Shown: positions 46,381 through 57,262, counted from the stretch's first letter. The stretch is DNA of 64,000 nt from Oceanococcus sp. (GCA_030147945.1 JASBUL010000096.1:1-64000), one strand, 5' to 3'. Program-made: numbers and translations. Notes: generated by a model not told the origin, from the sequence alone.

Positions 46381-48042
46381 ATGCATCAGATCAACGCCCG
46401 CCCAGTCTCATCCGGCGGGCTTTTTCTTGCCTTCGCCCTGCTCGGCCTGAGCGCTTGCAACTCGGGCGGGCGCATCGATTCGAATGCACAGCAACTGGCC
46501 GAAGCCTGCGCCGCAGACGGCAGTTTCGGCTTCGAGGCCAAAGGCATCGTCAACCCGGGCGACGAGAAGCAGTACCACCTGATTCCGATTGATGTGCCAG
46601 CTGGCGCCAACGGCATTGAATTCGGCTATGGCTGGAGCGACCGGCTCGACCCGCTCAGCACGCCGGTGACCCAGACCGTCCTTGATCTTGGCGCCTGGGA
46701 TGCCGACGGTTATCGCAAGGCCGCGGGCTTTCGCGGCTGGTCGGGCAGCCGTCAGGGCAAATTGCATGAGGGTCAGCCCCCCATCTTCATAACCGCTGGT
46801 GGCGCCGACCGAGGCTATCTCCCCGGCCCTATTGAGCCGGGCACTTGGCACATTGAGCTCGGATTCGCCGCTGTTGGCCCCGCCGGCGCGAACTGGTATG
46901 TCGAAGGACGCGTGCATTGCACTGCCGTCTCCATCCCGCGCCCACCGCCGGATCCGGTGGATCCCACGCATGTCGCCAACCCGCAACCTGGCTGGTACCG
47001 CGGCGATTTTCACATGCATGGTTTTCACTCCAACCCCAATGGCCCGACACCGGCTGATGTGGTTGGGCAAGCGCGTGAGGCCGGCCTGGATTTCCTCATG
47101 ATCACCGAGTACGTCACCGGTCGACACTGGCAGGAGTGGGGCCAGACCCAGCGCGACAACCCCGACCTGCTGATCTGGCCCGGGCGCGAAATCATCACGT
47201 ATTACGGTCACGCCAACGCTCTGGGTGAAACGCCCAATGTGCTGGAATACCGACACAGCTTTGAAGATGTGCGTCTGGCACAGATCCAGCGAGCCAGCAA
47301 AAGCGATGGTGCGCTGTTTCAGGTCAACCATCCGACCACCTTCCCCGGGCCGCTGTTCGAGAACTTCTGCCGCGGCTGCGAATTCACCCTGGGCGACGAG
47401 ATCGACTGGTCGATGGTCGATACCCTGGAGGTGGTGACCGGTCCGATCATCACCAATGCCAGCGACCTGGGCCTGCCGCTGTCGGGACAGATACAAAACC
47501 CCTTCACGCGTCCCGCGCTGGACCTGTGGGATGACCTGCTGTTGCGTGGCTATCGGGTCGCGGCGGTCAGCGGCTCGGACTTCAAAGGTGTCGAACAGGA
47601 CCCCGCCGAGCGGCTGCGCAGCGGTTACGGCTCGTCAGCCACCGTGGTTTACGCCACCTCGCTGTCGCGCACCGCAATCACCGAGGCGCTACATCAGGGG
47701 CGCAGCTACATCCAGACCCGGGGCATTCACAACAGCCCGCAACTGGCATTCAGTGCAATCGACGCGCAAGGCCACGAAGTCATGTTCGGCGGCACGTTGA
47801 ACAGCGACAGCGCCACCCTGCGCACCCGGGTTATCAACGCGCAGGGTCAGACGCTGCGCTATCTGGTCGACGGGCGCCTGTCCTCCACGGTTCGCATTAC
47901 CAGCAATGACTTCACTCACGAACTGGCCGTCAGTCAGGCACCGACACAGGGACCGTTGGGCACCTACTGGCGGATCGAGACGCGCGACTTCCAGTCATTG
48001 ACCAGTATTGGCAGCCCAATTTTTCTGAAAACAGCCGACTAA
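46381..48042 (+). CDS. CehA/McbA family PHP-domain metallohydrolase lipoprotein
   Basis: A 553-residue lipoprotein: signal ends GLSACN. An N-terminal beta-rich domain (about 40-200) is followed by a PHP-type phosphoesterase domain with GDFHMHGFHSN (His211 and His213), ITEYVTGRHW, WPGREI-YYGHANA, VNHPTTFPG and GSDFKG, the metal ligands of the CehA/McbA branch. Substrate is unknown; the family includes carbaryl hydrolase but most members are not characterised. The start codon lies five bases after the DUF3015-like gene, so co-transcription is likely, subject to the hairpin at 46396-46425. Confidence 0.85.
   Translation: MHQINARPVSSGGLFLAFALLGLSACNSGGRIDSNAQQLAEACAADGSFGFEAKGIVNPGDEKQYHLIPIDVPAGANGIEFGYGWSDRLDPLSTPVTQTVLDLGAWDADGYRKAAGFRGWSGSRQGKLHEGQPPIFITAGGADRGYLPGPIEPGTWHIELGFAAVGPAGANWYVEGRVHCTAVSIPRPPPDPVDPTHVANPQPGWYRGDFHMHGFHSNPNGPTPADVVGQAREAGLDFLMITEYVTGRHWQEWGQTQRDNPDLLIWPGREIITYYGHANALGETPNVLEYRHSFEDVRLAQIQRASKSDGALFQVNHPTTFPGPLFENFCRGCEFTLGDEIDWSMVDTLEVVTGPIITNASDLGLPLSGQIQNPFTRPALDLWDDLLLRGYRVAAVSGSDFKGVEQDPAERLRSGYGSSATVVYATSLSRTAITEALHQGRSYIQTRGIHNSPQLAFSAIDAQGHEVMFGGTLNSDSATLRTRVINAQGQTLRYLVDGRLSSTVRITSNDFTHELAVSQAPTQGPLGTYWRIETRDFQSLTSIGSPIFLKTAD
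46396..46425 (+). terminator. Terminator-like hairpin within the first codons of the PHP hydrolase gene
   Basis: GCCCGCC (46396-46402) pairs with GGCGGGC (46414-46420) over an 11-base loop and is followed by TTTTT. It may terminate the DUF3015-like transcript, with read-through depending on translation. Confidence 0.55.
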
Positions 48043-48142
48043 GGCCTGTTAACACCGTGCGTGGCGATTTAGCATCGACCAATGATAGCCATAGAAAAAT
48101 AAAATAGGTTTTTCCATTGAGTTAGCCTAAGTGATGCGCAAT

Positions 48143-48165
48143 TATATGAGAACGCTTCTCATATA
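48143..48165 (+). promoter_or_regulatory. Fur-like palindromic operator
   Basis: TATATGAGAA (48143-48152) and TTCTCATATA (48156-48165) flank CGC: a perfect 10-base inverted repeat. ATGAGAA-N3-TTCTCAT is the core of Fur boxes in Pseudomonas-type bacteria. A possible -35, TTGAGT (48117-48122), precedes it. It ends nine bases before the DUF2061 start, so repression would block initiation. The surrounding 48043-48142 stretch is AT-rich and holds no gene. Confidence 0.7.
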
Positions 48166-48174
48166 CATCTCGCC

Positions 48175-48390
48175 ATGAACAAGACCATCAGTTTCGCTGT
48201 CGTCCACTTCACCGTGGCCTTCTCGCTGGTCTACCTGATGACCGGCAGCTTCATGACCGGCGGCCTGGTGGCGCTGGTCGAGCCCTGCGTCAACACCCTG
48301 GCTTTTCATCTGCACGAGAAACTGTGGCAGCGTCGGGCGCAGGTCGAACCAACCACGGCGCCCTTCGCAATGCGCGCCACGGCTGCCTAG
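48175..48390 (+). CDS. DUF2061 small membrane protein
   Basis: A 71-residue protein with two hydrophobic segments, VVHFTVAFSLVYLMTGSF and GGLVALVEPCVNTLAFH, and the ending HEKLW, matching DUF2061. Function is unknown. The Fur-like operator nine bases upstream suggests expression under iron limitation or another metal stress. No Shine-Dalgarno is obvious in the short leader (CATCTCGCC). A bidirectional terminator follows. Confidence 0.85.
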   Translation: MNKTISFAVVHFTVAFSLVYLMTGSFMTGGLVALVEPCVNTLAFHLHEKLWQRRAQVEPTTAPFAMRATAA

Positions 48391-48396
48391 TACATA

Positions 48397-48432
48397 AAAA
48401 AAGCCCGCCGGCTTCGCAGCGGGCGGGCTTTT
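48397..48432. terminator. Bidirectional terminator between DUF2061 and pnp
   Basis: AAGCCCGCC (48401-48409) pairs with GGCGGGCTT (48422-48430), flanked by A and T runs, so it serves both convergent genes. Confidence 0.88.
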
Positions 48433-48446
48433 TGATGAGCTGATGT

Positions 48447-50588
48447 TTATTCGTCTTCAGCCGGCGCCGGATCGGCAGCCGCTGCAGGCGCTTCAACCAG
48501 AGCCTTGATACTCAGGCGAATACGACCCTGACGATCAACTTCCAGCACCTTGACACGCACTTCCTGACCTTCATTCAGCACCGAGGCCACGTTGTCGACG
48601 CGCTCGTGTGAAATCTGGGAAATGTGCACCAGGCCATCCTTGCCCGGCAGGATCGTGACAAACGCACCGAAGTCCATGATGCGGACAACCTTGCCGTCGT
48701 AGATCGCGCCCACTTCGACGTCTTTGGTCAGTTCGTCGATACGCTTGATCGCGGCATCGGCCTGCGCCTTGTCGACCGCCGCGATCTTGATCGTGCCGTC
48801 GTCATCGATGTCGATGGTGGTGCCGGTTTCTTCGGTGATGCTGCGAATGGTCGCCCCACCCTTGCCGATCACATCACGGATACGATCCGGGTTGATCTTT
48901 ATGGTGGTGATGCGCGGCGCCCATTCGGACATCTGCTGACGCGGCTCGGCAATCACTTCGTTCATCTGCTTGAGGATGTGCAGACGTGCTTCGTTGGCCT
49001 GAGCCAGTGCCTGTTCCATGATCTCCTTGGTGATGCCGGTGATCTTGATATCCATCTGCAGCGCAGTCACGCCATCATTGGTACCGGCCACCTTGAAGTC
49101 CATGTCACCCAGGTGATCTTCGTCACCCAGAATGTCGGTCAGCACGGCGAAACGGTTGTCGTCCTTGATCAGCCCCATGGCCACGCCGGCCACCGGCGCC
49201 TTGATCGGCACACCGGCATCCATCAATGCCAGCGACGAACCGCACACGCTGGCCATCGAACTGGAGCCATTGGATTCGGTGATCTCCGAAACCACGCGCA
49301 CCACGTACGGGAACTCGTTTTCCAGATCCGGCATGACCGCAGCAACGCCACGCTTGGCCAGACGGCCATGGCCGATTTCACGACGCTTGGGACCGCCCAT
49401 GAAGCCCGCTTCACCAACACTGTACGGCGGGAAGTTGTAGTGCAGCATGAAGGTTTCTTTGTATTCGCCTTCAATCGCATCGATGATCTGGCTGTCGCGG
49501 CCGGTGCCCAGCGTGGTGGTGACCAGCGCCTGGGTTTCACCGCGTGTGAACAGCGCCGAACCGTGGGTACGCGGCAGTACACCCACATGGATATCCAGAC
49601 CACGTACGGTGCGGGTATCACGCCCATCGATACGCGGCATACCGTCGAGAATGCGGTTACGCACGATGGATTTCTCCAGACGCGCAAACTCACCTTTGAC
49701 GTCACCTTCGTCGGCGCCATCATCGCCTTCACACAACTGGGCCACCAGCTGGTCGCGCACTTCACCCACGCGATTCTGGCGCTCCAGCTTGTCGGCAATG
49801 GCGTAGGCCTCGGTCAGCGGCGCTTCAGCCGCAGCCTTGACCTGCTCGCGCAAGCTCAGATTCTCTTCCGGCGCGCTCCATTCCCACTTCGGTTTGCCCG
49901 CTTCAGCGGCCAGTTCGTTGATCGTGGCGATGGTCGACTGCATCTGCTCATGACCGAACAGCACGGCGCCCAGCATGACCTCTTCGGACAGTTCCTGAGC
50001 TTCGGACTCCACCATCAGGATGGCGTCGGCGGTGCCGGCCACGACCAGATCCAGTGCCGAGGTCTTGAGATCAGCCGCGGTCGGATTGAGCAGGTACTGA
50101 CCATCACGGTAACCAACGCGCGCAGCGCCGATCGGACCGGCGAACGGCGCGCCGGACAGCGCCAGTGCGGCCGAGGCGCCGATCATGGCCGGAATGTCCG
50201 GATCAATCTGCGGATCGATGGACATCACCGTGGCGATGACCTGCACCTCATTGAGGAAACCCTTGGGAAACAGCGGGCGGATCGGACGATCGATCAGACG
50301 CGAGGTCAATGTTTCCTTTTCGGTCGGACGGCCTTCACGCTTGAAGAAACCGCCGGGAATACGACCGCCAGCGTAGAAACGCTCCTGGTAATTCACCGTG
50401 AGCGGGAAGAACCCCTGGCCGGGATTGGCTTCCTTGCGCGCCACAGCGGTGACCAGCACCACGGTGTCGCCAATGCTGACCTTGACCGCACCAGACGCCT
50501 GACGGGCGATCTGTGAGGTCTCCAATACGACCGTCTGGTCGCCAAACTGAAACTCTTTTCTTACGGGTGTCACTATCTTCTTTTCCAT
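48447..50588 (-). CDS. pnp: Polyribonucleotide nucleotidyltransferase (PNPase)
   Basis: A 713-residue phosphorolytic 3'-5' exoribonuclease and degradosome component, close to the E. coli size. Two RNase PH-like halves, the connecting helical domain, then KH ([17 protein letters not shown]) and S1 domains ([18 protein letters not shown]) are present. The ATG at 50588 has AGGA immediately before it; a GTG at 50573 would align better with family N-termini ([11 protein letters not shown]) and has GGAAAAGAAG upstream. It is downstream of rpsO, separated by a strong hairpin, as in E. coli. Confidence 0.97.
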   Translation of the reverse strand: MEKKIVTPVRKEFQFGDQTVVLETSQIARQASGAVKVSIGDTVVLVTAVARKEANPGQGFFPLTVNYQERFYAGGRIPGGFFKREGRPTEKETLTSRLIDRPIRPLFPKGFLNEVQVIATVMSIDPQIDPDIPAMIGASAALALSGAPFAGPIGAARVGYRDGQYLLNPTAADLKTSALDLVVAGTADAILMVESEAQELSEEVMLGAVLFGHEQMQSTIATINELAAEAGKPKWEWSAPEENLSLREQVKAAAEAPLTEAYAIADKLERQNRVGEVRDQLVAQLCEGDDGADEGDVKGEFARLEKSIVRNRILDGMPRIDGRDTRTVRGLDIHVGVLPRTHGSALFTRGETQALVTTTLGTGRDSQIIDAIEGEYKETFMLHYNFPPYSVGEAGFMGGPKRREIGHGRLAKRGVAAVMPDLENEFPYVVRVVSEITESNGSSSMASVCGSSLALMDAGVPIKAPVAGVAMGLIKDDNRFAVLTDILGDEDHLGDMDFKVAGTNDGVTALQMDIKITGITKEIMEQALAQANEARLHILKQMNEVIAEPRQQMSEWAPRITTIKINPDRIRDVIGKGGATIRSITEETGTTIDIDDDGTIKIAAVDKAQADAAIKRIDELTKDVEVGAIYDGKVVRIMDFGAFVTILPGKDGLVHISQISHERVDNVASVLNEGQEVRVKVLEVDRQGRIRLSIKALVEAPAAAADPAPAEDE

Positions 50589-50602
50589 TCCTACAAATAC
50601 AA

Positions 50603-50624
50603 AGCCCCCGCATATGCGGGGGCT
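50603..50624 (-). terminator. rpsO terminator / pnp leader hairpin
   Basis: A 22-base palindrome of nine-base arms (AGCCCCCGC and GCGGGGGCT) around ATAT, followed leftwards by a T-rich stretch. It lies between rpsO and pnp where other bacteria have a terminator and an RNase III-processed leader. Confidence 0.75.
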
Positions 50625-50635
50625 GATCGGTCCGC

Positions 50636-50905
50636 TTAACGGCGCAGACCGAGCCGAGCAATCAAATCCTGATACCTGGCGGCATCTTTGCGCTTGAGGT
50701 AATCAAGCAGCTTGCGGCGCTGATTCACCATCCGCAGCAGACCGCGGCGTGAATGATGATCGCCTTTGTTGCTTTCAAAATGCGCGGTCAGACCATTGAT
50801 ACGGGTGGTCAAAAGCGCAACCTGCACTTCAGGCGAACCGGTATCAGATCCAGCACGCTGATATTCTTTGATGACGTCGCTCTTCTGAGCGTTCGACAAA
50901 GCCAT
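50636..50905 (-). CDS. rpsO: Ribosomal protein uS15
   Basis: An 89-residue protein, the standard length, with [21 protein letters not shown] and [23 protein letters not shown] blocks typical of S15. It binds 16S rRNA in the central domain. The ATG at 50905 is preceded by AGGAG; the frame extending to 50956 was rejected. Lies between truB and pnp in the conserved order. Confidence 0.98.
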   Translation of the reverse strand: MALSNAQKSDVIKEYQRAGSDTGSPEVQVALLTTRINGLTAHFESNKGDHHSRRGLLRMVNQRRKLLDYLKRKDAARYQDLIARLGLRR

Positions 50906-50970
50906 GTGGCAAAACTCCTGATATAAAAAACCGTGTGCCAGAGGCAAACGGGCCAAAAAGATTCGGTAGT

Positions 50971-51897
50971 TTAGAGAGCTTGAGGACTGAACTCAAGCAA
51001 ACGCTTGGGCGCAACACGCCCATCGTCGTCAATCCGGGCCAATCCAAGCAGTGTTCGCTCCGGTCCGTAGGCCGCGACCAGCCCCTGCGTGGGCGCGCCG
51101 CGCACCTGGATGGGCTGCCCCCGGCGGAAGTAGAACACGCTGTTCGCATCCAGGGTGACCTCAGGCCAGCCGGCCAGCGCGGTTTCGCACGGCAGCAGCA
51201 ACGCATCCAGCGCTTCGGGCCCACCGTCCTCGCGCCGCGCATCAAGTTCATCCAGGGTGATCATGGCCTGATCAAAAGGCCCGACCTGCACACGGCGCAG
51301 ACTGGCCACGTGCGCACAGGTGTTCATGGCTGCGGCAATATCTTCGACCAGCGTGCGGATGTAGGTACCTTTGGAACAGTGCACGCGCAAATCCGCACTG
51401 TCGTCCGTGCAACCCAGCAGCTCCAGGCCATGAATGGTCACCGGCCGCGGCGGGCGCTCAACTTCCTGGCCCTGACGGGCCAGTTCATAGAGACGTTTGC
51501 CATCGTGCTTGAGCGCCGAGTACATCGGCGGAATCTGTTCGATATCGCCACGAAACCGGCTCAGGACTTCGTCCAGCAGCTCGGCGTTGACGTGACCGAA
51601 CTCGGCCCGACGAATGACCTCACCATCGGCATCGGCGGTGTCCGTGGCAACGCCCAGCTGCATACGTACGATGTAGGTCTTGTCGGCGTCCAGCAGCTGC
51701 GCGGACAGCTTGGTGGCCTCACCCAGACAGATGGGCAGCATGCCGGTGGCCAATGGGTCCAGACTGCCGGTGTGGCCCGCCTTGGCCGCACCGAACAACC
51801 AGCGCACACGCTGCAGGACCTGGTTGGACGAGCCGCCCGTGGGCTTGTCGAGAAGCAGGATGCCGTGAACTGCGCGACCCTTGCGGCGCCGCCCCAT
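50971..51897 (-). CDS. truB: tRNA pseudouridine-55 synthase
   Basis: A 308-residue enzyme making pseudouridine 55 in the T loop. The catalytic aspartate is in [16 protein letters not shown], and [12 protein letters not shown] and the RVQVGPFD block are present. A PUA-like C-terminal domain follows. The start overlaps the rbfA stop by one base (TGATG), indicating coupled translation. Confidence 0.97.
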   Translation of the reverse strand: MGRRRKGRAVHGILLLDKPTGGSSNQVLQRVRWLFGAAKAGHTGSLDPLATGMLPICLGEATKLSAQLLDADKTYIVRMQLGVATDTADADGEVIRRAEFGHVNAELLDEVLSRFRGDIEQIPPMYSALKHDGKRLYELARQGQEVERPPRPVTIHGLELLGCTDDSADLRVHCSKGTYIRTLVEDIAAAMNTCAHVASLRRVQVGPFDQAMITLDELDARREDGGPEALDALLLPCETALAGWPEVTLDANSVFYFRRGQPIQVRGAPTQGLVAAYGPERTLLGLARIDDDGRVAPKRLLEFSPQAL

Positions 51898-52280
51898 CAG
51901 CTCTCGTCGTCGCCGCGACGATGGGCCGCAGCTTTATCCTGTTCGCGCGCCGCGCGAATGGTCGCATCCATGTCGACGGCCTTGCGGCTGGTCTCGTCGG
52001 CCATGAAACGCAGATTGGGCAAGACCCGAAAGCGAATCTGCCGCCCCAGCTCGTGGCGCAACATGCCGGCCGCGCGATTGAGCACGTCGACACTGGTTTT
52101 GGTATCCGAACCGGCCAGCTCCAGCACGCTGACATAAATGCGTGCATGGGCCAGATCGCGGGTCACTTCAACATCGGTGATGCTGACCATGCCGATACGC
52201 GGGTCCGACAACTGCTGGATGAGCTCGGCGAGAACCTTGCGGATCTCGCCGGCCACACGGTGGGTACGGGAAAATTCCAA
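51897..52280 (-). CDS. rbfA: Ribosome-binding factor A
   Basis: A 127-residue 30S maturation factor with a KH-like fold. The motifs REIRK-like VAGEIRKVLAELIQQLSDPRIGMVSITDVEVTRDLAHARIYVSVL and the RIRF block fit RbfA. Truncated C-terminus compared with E. coli (133) is within normal range. It lies 15 bases after infB and overlaps truB by one base. Confidence 0.96.
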   Translation of the reverse strand: MEFSRTHRVAGEIRKVLAELIQQLSDPRIGMVSITDVEVTRDLAHARIYVSVLELAGSDTKTSVDVLNRAAGMLRHELGRQIRFRVLPNLRFMADETSRKAVDMDATIRAAREQDKAAAHRRGDDES

Positions 52281-52295
52281 GCTGCGCTCCGCGCC

Positions 52296-55046
52296 CTAGT
52301 CCGCTGCTTCCAGGGTCCGCTGGACTTCCACGCGTTCGTAGACCTCGATGCGGTCGTTCTCACGCACGTCGTCGTAGTTCTTGACCGCGATACCACACTC
52401 GGTACCGGCCTCGACCTTGTTCACGTCGTCCTTGTGGCGACGCAGCGACTCCAGCTCGCCCTCGTAGATCACCACGTTGTCACGCAGTACGCGGATCGGC
52501 AAACCACGGCGCACCGTACCTTCCTCGACCAGGCAACCTGCAACTGCACCGAAGGCCGACGAACGGAACACGCTGCGCACCGCGGCAACACCCACGATCT
52601 TCTCGGCCGTATCGGTACCGAGCAGGCCGGAGGCCGCATCACGCACGTCGTTGATCACGTCATAGATGACGCTGTAGTAACGCAGTTCCAGCCCGGCTTC
52701 CTGCGCCTTGCGACGAGCCACCCCGTCGGCACGCGTGTTGAAACCGATGATCATGGCTTTGGATGCCGTTGCCAGGTCCACGTCGGATTCGGAGATGCCG
52801 CCCACGCCATTGGCCACGACCTTGATCTCGACCTCATCGTTGGACATCTTGACCAGCGCATCAGCCAGGGCCTCGGCACTGCCGCGCACGTCGCACTTGA
52901 GCAGCACCGGCAGCTCGCGTTTGTCGTCACCCATGCTGCTGGCCCAGTCACCGAGGCGACGGTCACGGGCCTTGGCACGTGCATCACGGGCCTTGGCCTC
53001 ACGCACCGAAGCCAGTTCCTTGGCCTTGCGCTCGTCGGTCACGGCGATGGCGTCATCACCGGCTTCCGGCGTACCGCTCAGGCCCAGGACCTGAACCGGG
53101 CAACTCGGCCCCGCTTCTTTCACCGGCTTGCCGTCTTCGTCGAACATGGCGCGGACACGACCGAAATGCTGACCGGCCAGAATCACATCACCCTTGTGCA
53201 AGGTGCCAGTGCGCACCAGCACCGTGGCAACCGGACCACGTCCGCGCTCCAGGCTGGATTCGATAACCACACCAGCAGCCGGGCCGGTTTTCGGCGCCTT
53301 GAGCTCGAGAATCTCGGACTGCAGGACCAGTGCTTCAAGCAACTCATCCACGCCCTGCCCGGTCATGCCGGAGACCGGAATGAATTGTGTGTCGCCACCC
53401 CAGTCTTCCGGAATCAGCTCCAGCTTGGCCAGTTCGTTCTTGACCCGGTCCGGATCCGCGTTTTCCTTGTCCGACTTGGTGATCGCAACCACGATCGGCA
53501 CATTGCCGGCACGCGCATGCTGCACCGCCTCTTCGGTCTGCGGCATGACACCGTCATCCGCGGCCACAACCAGAATCACGATATCGGTAACCGCGGCACC
53601 ACGTGCACGCATCGCCGTAAAGGCGGCGTGACCCGGGGTATCCAGGAAGGTCACCAGGCCGGAGTCCGCCTGCACCTGGTAGGCGCCGATGTGCTGGGTG
53701 ATGCCGCCAGCTTCCCCCGCGGCCACACGGGCTTTACGAATGTAGTCGAGCAAGGTGGTCTTGCCATGGTCAACGTGACCCATGATCGTCACCACCGGCG
53801 GACGCGATTCACTGTCCAGGGCATCCACGTCAACTTCGCGGACTTCCTTGAGCAGGTTTTCCTCTTCGTCCTTGGCGCCGACCGGAATGGCTTTGTGACC
53901 CATTTCCTCGACCACCAGCTGGGCGGTGTCCTGATCCAGGCTTTCGTTGATGGTGGACATCATGCCCATGCCCATCAGAATCTTGATCAGCTCGGAAGCC
54001 TTGACGGCCATGCGCTGGGCCAGATCACCGACGGTGATCGAGTCGGGAATTTCCACGTCACGGACGACCGGCGCCGTAGGCCGCTCGAACCCGTGCTGGG
54101 TATCGACCTTGACCGCACCACGGCCACCGGCCGCGCCCTTCTTGCGCCGCTTGCCACGCTTGTTCTCGGCCACGTGCAGCTGCTCGGTCTTGCCTTTGCG
54201 CCGGGTTTTCTTGCGCGCTTCCTTCTCGCGCGCTTCGCGCTCGGCTTTCTCACGCTCTTCACGTGAGCGGGCCAGATCGCCTTCCTGCTCCTGCGCGCGG
54301 CGCAGGTTTTCCAGCACACGACGGCGCAGATCGGAAATTTCCGTGCGCAGATGCTCGGGCTCAGCGCTGTCGCGCTCCGCCGTTGCCGCAGGCGCAGCCT
54401 CCGGCTTCTTGGCCGGTTCAGCGGCTGCCGCTGCCTCGACAACCGGCGCTTCTTCCACTTTTTCTTCCGGCTTGGCCTGCTCTTCGGGCTGAGCTTCCGG
54501 CTCAGGTTCCGGTTCCGCGGGCACTTCGACCTCGGGCTCCGGTTCCGGCTCGGGTTCCGGTTCCACCGCGGCGGGTTCCGGCTCAACCTCGGGGGCTTCT
54601 TGCTTGACCGGCTCCTGAACCGGCTCAGCCTTGGCCTCCGGCGCCGGGGCCGCCTCCGCTACCGGTTCAGCAACCGTCGTTTCGACCACGTCCTCGGGCG
54701 GCTCGACAACATCGGCCACATCTTCGGCCGGCGCATCCGGGCGCACGATGGTGCGCTTCTTGCGCACTTCAACATTGATGGTTTTGGCCCGCGCACCGCG
54801 CGCACCCGCCACCTTCAGTTCGGTCTGTTCTTTGCGTTTAAGCGAGATTTTCTTGCTGCCACCCAGACCCAGCGAGCCCTTTTTGGGCTTGCCCTGCAGG
54901 TGCTCCAACCACTGCTTCTTCTCATCCGCACTGATCGGCGCATCGGCGTCGGCCACGTTGACGCCTGCATCGCCCAACTGGGCCAGCAAGCGCTCGACCG
55001 GCATCTTGGTCTGTTCTGCGAGTTCTCGAACGGTCGTTACCGCCAT
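52296..55046 (-). CDS. infB: Translation initiation factor IF-2
   Basis: A 916-residue GTPase. Its IF2-N domain is at residues 1-55, then a long charged linker (about 100-300) with Glu-Pro repeats and Arg/Lys/Glu-rich helix, a second IF2-N-like segment, the G domain with [17 protein letters not shown] and TKSD, and domains II-IV. It positions initiator tRNA on the 30S subunit. The ATG shares one base with the nusA stop (TAATG). Confidence 0.97.
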   Translation of the reverse strand: MAVTTVRELAEQTKMPVERLLAQLGDAGVNVADADAPISADEKKQWLEHLQGKPKKGSLGLGGSKKISLKRKEQTELKVAGARGARAKTINVEVRKKRTIVRPDAPAEDVADVVEPPEDVVETTVAEPVAEAAPAPEAKAEPVQEPVKQEAPEVEPEPAAVEPEPEPEPEPEVEVPAEPEPEPEAQPEEQAKPEEKVEEAPVVEAAAAAEPAKKPEAAPAATAERDSAEPEHLRTEISDLRRRVLENLRRAQEQEGDLARSREEREKAEREAREKEARKKTRRKGKTEQLHVAENKRGKRRKKGAAGGRGAVKVDTQHGFERPTAPVVRDVEIPDSITVGDLAQRMAVKASELIKILMGMGMMSTINESLDQDTAQLVVEEMGHKAIPVGAKDEEENLLKEVREVDVDALDSESRPPVVTIMGHVDHGKTTLLDYIRKARVAAGEAGGITQHIGAYQVQADSGLVTFLDTPGHAAFTAMRARGAAVTDIVILVVAADDGVMPQTEEAVQHARAGNVPIVVAITKSDKENADPDRVKNELAKLELIPEDWGGDTQFIPVSGMTGQGVDELLEALVLQSEILELKAPKTGPAAGVVIESSLERGRGPVATVLVRTGTLHKGDVILAGQHFGRVRAMFDEDGKPVKEAGPSCPVQVLGLSGTPEAGDDAIAVTDERKAKELASVREAKARDARAKARDRRLGDWASSMGDDKRELPVLLKCDVRGSAEALADALVKMSNDEVEIKVVANGVGGISESDVDLATASKAMIIGFNTRADGVARRKAQEAGLELRYYSVIYDVINDVRDAASGLLGTDTAEKIVGVAAVRSVFRSSAFGAVAGCLVEEGTVRRGLPIRVLRDNVVIYEGELESLRRHKDDVNKVEAGTECGIAVKNYDDVRENDRIEVYERVEVQRTLEAAD

Positions 55047-56566
55047 TACGATGACTCTCCCGTATCTGTGTCTTCGGCCTCGGCGAACCAGTGAGCTCGC
55101 GCTGCCATGATGAGTTTGCCGGCCTGTTCTTCGTCCAGACCGCCCAGGCCGACGATCTCGTCGGTCCCCATTTCCGCCAGATCTTCACGCGTCGGCGCAC
55201 CGTTGCGGGCCAGTTCATCGGCCAGTTCGGGTGTCATGCCGTCCAGCGACAGCAAATCTTCGGAAGGTTCCGGAGCGCCGCCTCGATCGGCACTGACGAT
55301 GGCCTTGGTCAACAGGGCATCGCGCGCTCGATTGCGCAGCTCTTCGACAATATCTTCGTCAAATTCTTCGATCTGCAACAGCTCTTCGGTCGGCACGTAA
55401 GCCACTTCGTCGAGCGTGGTGAAGCCTTCCTGAACCAGGATGGAAGCCACTTCTTCATCAACATCAAGCTGTTCCATGAAGACTTCCAGCACTTTGCCGG
55501 ACTCTTCTTCCTGACGCTGATTGATCTCGTCCGAGGTCATCACGTTGAGGGTCCAGCCGGTCAGCTCGGATGCCAGGCGCACGTTCTGACCGCCTCGCCC
55601 GATAGCTTGCGCCAGCTTTTCCTCGGCCACCGCGATGTCCATGCTGCCGGTATCTTCATCCACGATGATCGATTCGACATCAGCCGGCGCCATCGCATTG
55701 ATTACGAACTGCGCCGGATTTTCATCCCACAGCACGATGTCGACACGCTCACCAGCCAGCTCGTTGGATACGCTCTGTACCCGCGAACCCCGCATACCGA
55801 CGCAGGCGCCAACCGGATCAATGCGCTTGTCCTTGGCCTGCACCGCGATCTTGGCGCGCGAACCCGGATCACGGGCGGCGCCTTTCAGTTCAATCAGGCC
55901 CTGACCAATTTCCGGCACTTCCAGCTTGAACAGCTCAATCAGCATTTCCGGTGCGCTGCGCGACAGGAACAGCTGCGGACCACGCGCTTCCGGGCGGACT
56001 TCTTTCAAGTAACCACGGATGCGGTCACCCGGGCGCAGCGGCTGACGCGGAATCTGCCACTCACGCGGAATGATCGCCTCAGCGTTGCCACCCAGATCCA
56101 GGATGACGTTGCCGCGCTCGACGCGCTTGACGATCCCGGAGAGCAGCTCGCCCATGCGCCCTTCGTAGGCTTCGACGACCTGGGCACGCTCGGCCTCGCG
56201 CACCTTCTGCACGATCACCTGCTTGGCGGCCTGGGCCGAAATACGGCCGTATTCGACCGATTCCACCGGTTCTTCGATCACCGAACCCACATCCAGGGCC
56301 GCGTCCTTTTCCTTTGCATCAGAAAGGAAGATGTGACGCTCTTCGGATTCGAACTCTTCGTCGTCGTCAGCCAGCACGGTCCAGCGGCGGAAGCTCTCGT
56401 ACTCACCGGTCTTGCGATCGATGGCCACGCGGATATCCCAATCCTCGCCATACTTCTTGCGGGCCGCCGAGGCCAGAGCCGCTTCAAGCGCTCCGAAAAT
56501 GATCTCGGGCTCAACGCCTTTCTCGTTAGAAACAGCGTCCACCACGAGCAAAATGTTCTTACTCAT
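55046..56566 (-). CDS. nusA: Transcription termination/antitermination factor NusA
   Basis: A 506-residue factor (E. coli 495) with the N-terminal RNA polymerase-binding domain, S1 domain (about 135-200), two KH domains ([21 protein letters not shown] and [18 protein letters not shown]) and two C-terminal acidic helical repeats. It modulates pausing, termination and antitermination. Lies 18 bases after rimP and overlaps infB. Confidence 0.97.
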   Translation of the reverse strand: MSKNILLVVDAVSNEKGVEPEIIFGALEAALASAARKKYGEDWDIRVAIDRKTGEYESFRRWTVLADDDEEFESEERHIFLSDAKEKDAALDVGSVIEEPVESVEYGRISAQAAKQVIVQKVREAERAQVVEAYEGRMGELLSGIVKRVERGNVILDLGGNAEAIIPREWQIPRQPLRPGDRIRGYLKEVRPEARGPQLFLSRSAPEMLIELFKLEVPEIGQGLIELKGAARDPGSRAKIAVQAKDKRIDPVGACVGMRGSRVQSVSNELAGERVDIVLWDENPAQFVINAMAPADVESIIVDEDTGSMDIAVAEEKLAQAIGRGGQNVRLASELTGWTLNVMTSDEINQRQEEESGKVLEVFMEQLDVDEEVASILVQEGFTTLDEVAYVPTEELLQIEEFDEDIVEELRNRARDALLTKAIVSADRGGAPEPSEDLLSLDGMTPELADELARNGAPTREDLAEMGTDEIVGLGGLDEEQAGKLIMAARAHWFAEAEDTDTGESS

Positions 56567-56584
56567 GCATCCGGCTCCACAATG

Positions 56585-57043
56585 TCAGTCAAACACCGGA
56601 ACGAGCCGCGCTCGTTCAATGTCGGCAAATGGCACATCAAATCGTTGTTGGTCGACCTCAATCGCGACGATTTCACCGTCACACTCGAGGAGCTTGCCGC
56701 GGAAATTGCGCCGTCCTTCAAACGGGATACGCAGCTTCAACTTGGCGTCCTGGCCGAGGAATTCCACGAAGTGCTGGGGTTTTACGAGCGGTCGATCAAG
56801 CCCGGGAGATGACACTTCCAGGCGATACGCGCTGTCTATGGGATCATCAACATCCAGCAATGCGCTGACTTCGCGGCTGACTTTGGCGCAGTCTTCAACG
56901 CCAATGCCTTGGGGCGAATCAATGTACAGCCGCAACACCGCATCGGTGCCCGTGCCCTGCAGTTCGACACACAAAAGATCATAGCCAAGCCCGACCACTG
57001 CCGGCCCCAGTTTCTGTTCCAGATTGTCGATCAAACCGCGCAT
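56585..57043 (-). CDS. rimP: Ribosome maturation factor RimP
   Basis: A 152-residue protein required for 30S assembly. VVGLGYDLLCVELQG, LRLYIDSPQGIGVEDCAKVSREVSALLDVDDPI and YRLEVSSPGLDRPL are family hallmarks. First protein gene of the operon after initiator tRNA. The in-frame start at 57043 (ATGCGCGG) is consistent with the family. Confidence 0.97.
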   Translation of the reverse strand: MRGLIDNLEQKLGPAVVGLGYDLLCVELQGTGTDAVLRLYIDSPQGIGVEDCAKVSREVSALLDVDDPIDSAYRLEVSSPGLDRPLVKPQHFVEFLGQDAKLKLRIPFEGRRNFRGKLLECDGEIVAIEVDQQRFDVPFADIERARLVPVFD

Positions 57044-57142
57044 CTTTCGCCCTGTTTAGCTACAAGGATAATCCTTGAAAACCAACCGCATAGCGCATGT
57101 CCTTGAGACATGACCTGAAGCTGATCCGCGTACTCCAGCAAT

Positions 57143-57164
57143 AAAAAAGCCCCAAAACTGGGGC
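57143..57164 (-). terminator. Terminator or attenuator after tRNA-fMet
   Basis: GGCCCC and GGGGC pair on the minus strand, followed by a T run. Read-through into rimP is expected, as in E. coli metY-rimP-nusA. Confidence 0.75.
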
Positions 57165-57185
57165 CGCAAAATTCCTCCAAATGTT

Positions 57186-57262
57186 TGGTAGCGGGGGCAG
57201 GATTCGAACCTGCGACCTTCGGGTTATGAGCCCGACGAGCTGCCTGGCTGCTCCACCCCGCA
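57186..57262 (-). tRNA. Initiator tRNA-fMet (CAU), metY position
   Basis: Seventy-seven bases with anticodon CAT in loop CTCATAA and the three consecutive G-C pairs (GGG/CCC) at the base of the anticodon stem that mark initiator tRNAs. D-arm and T-arm GTTCGAAT, and CCA are encoded. The acceptor is TGCGGGG/CCCCGCT, giving T1 opposite T72 instead of the usual C1-A72 mismatch; the unpaired 1-72 position, needed for formylation, is kept. Confidence 0.97.

Noticed and set aside
48624..50516. Open frame of 630 codons opposite pnp
   Set aside because: Shadow of PNPase; His/Arg-rich without domain.
51753..54266. Open frame of 837 codons on the plus strand across infB and rbfA
   Set aside because: Antisense to IF-2, RbfA and TruB; no start context or recognisable domain.
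54480..54600. Glu-Pro-rich repeat resembling a tandem DNA repeat
   Set aside because: It is the acidic linker of IF-2, which is commonly repetitive; no exact DNA repeat unit is maintained.
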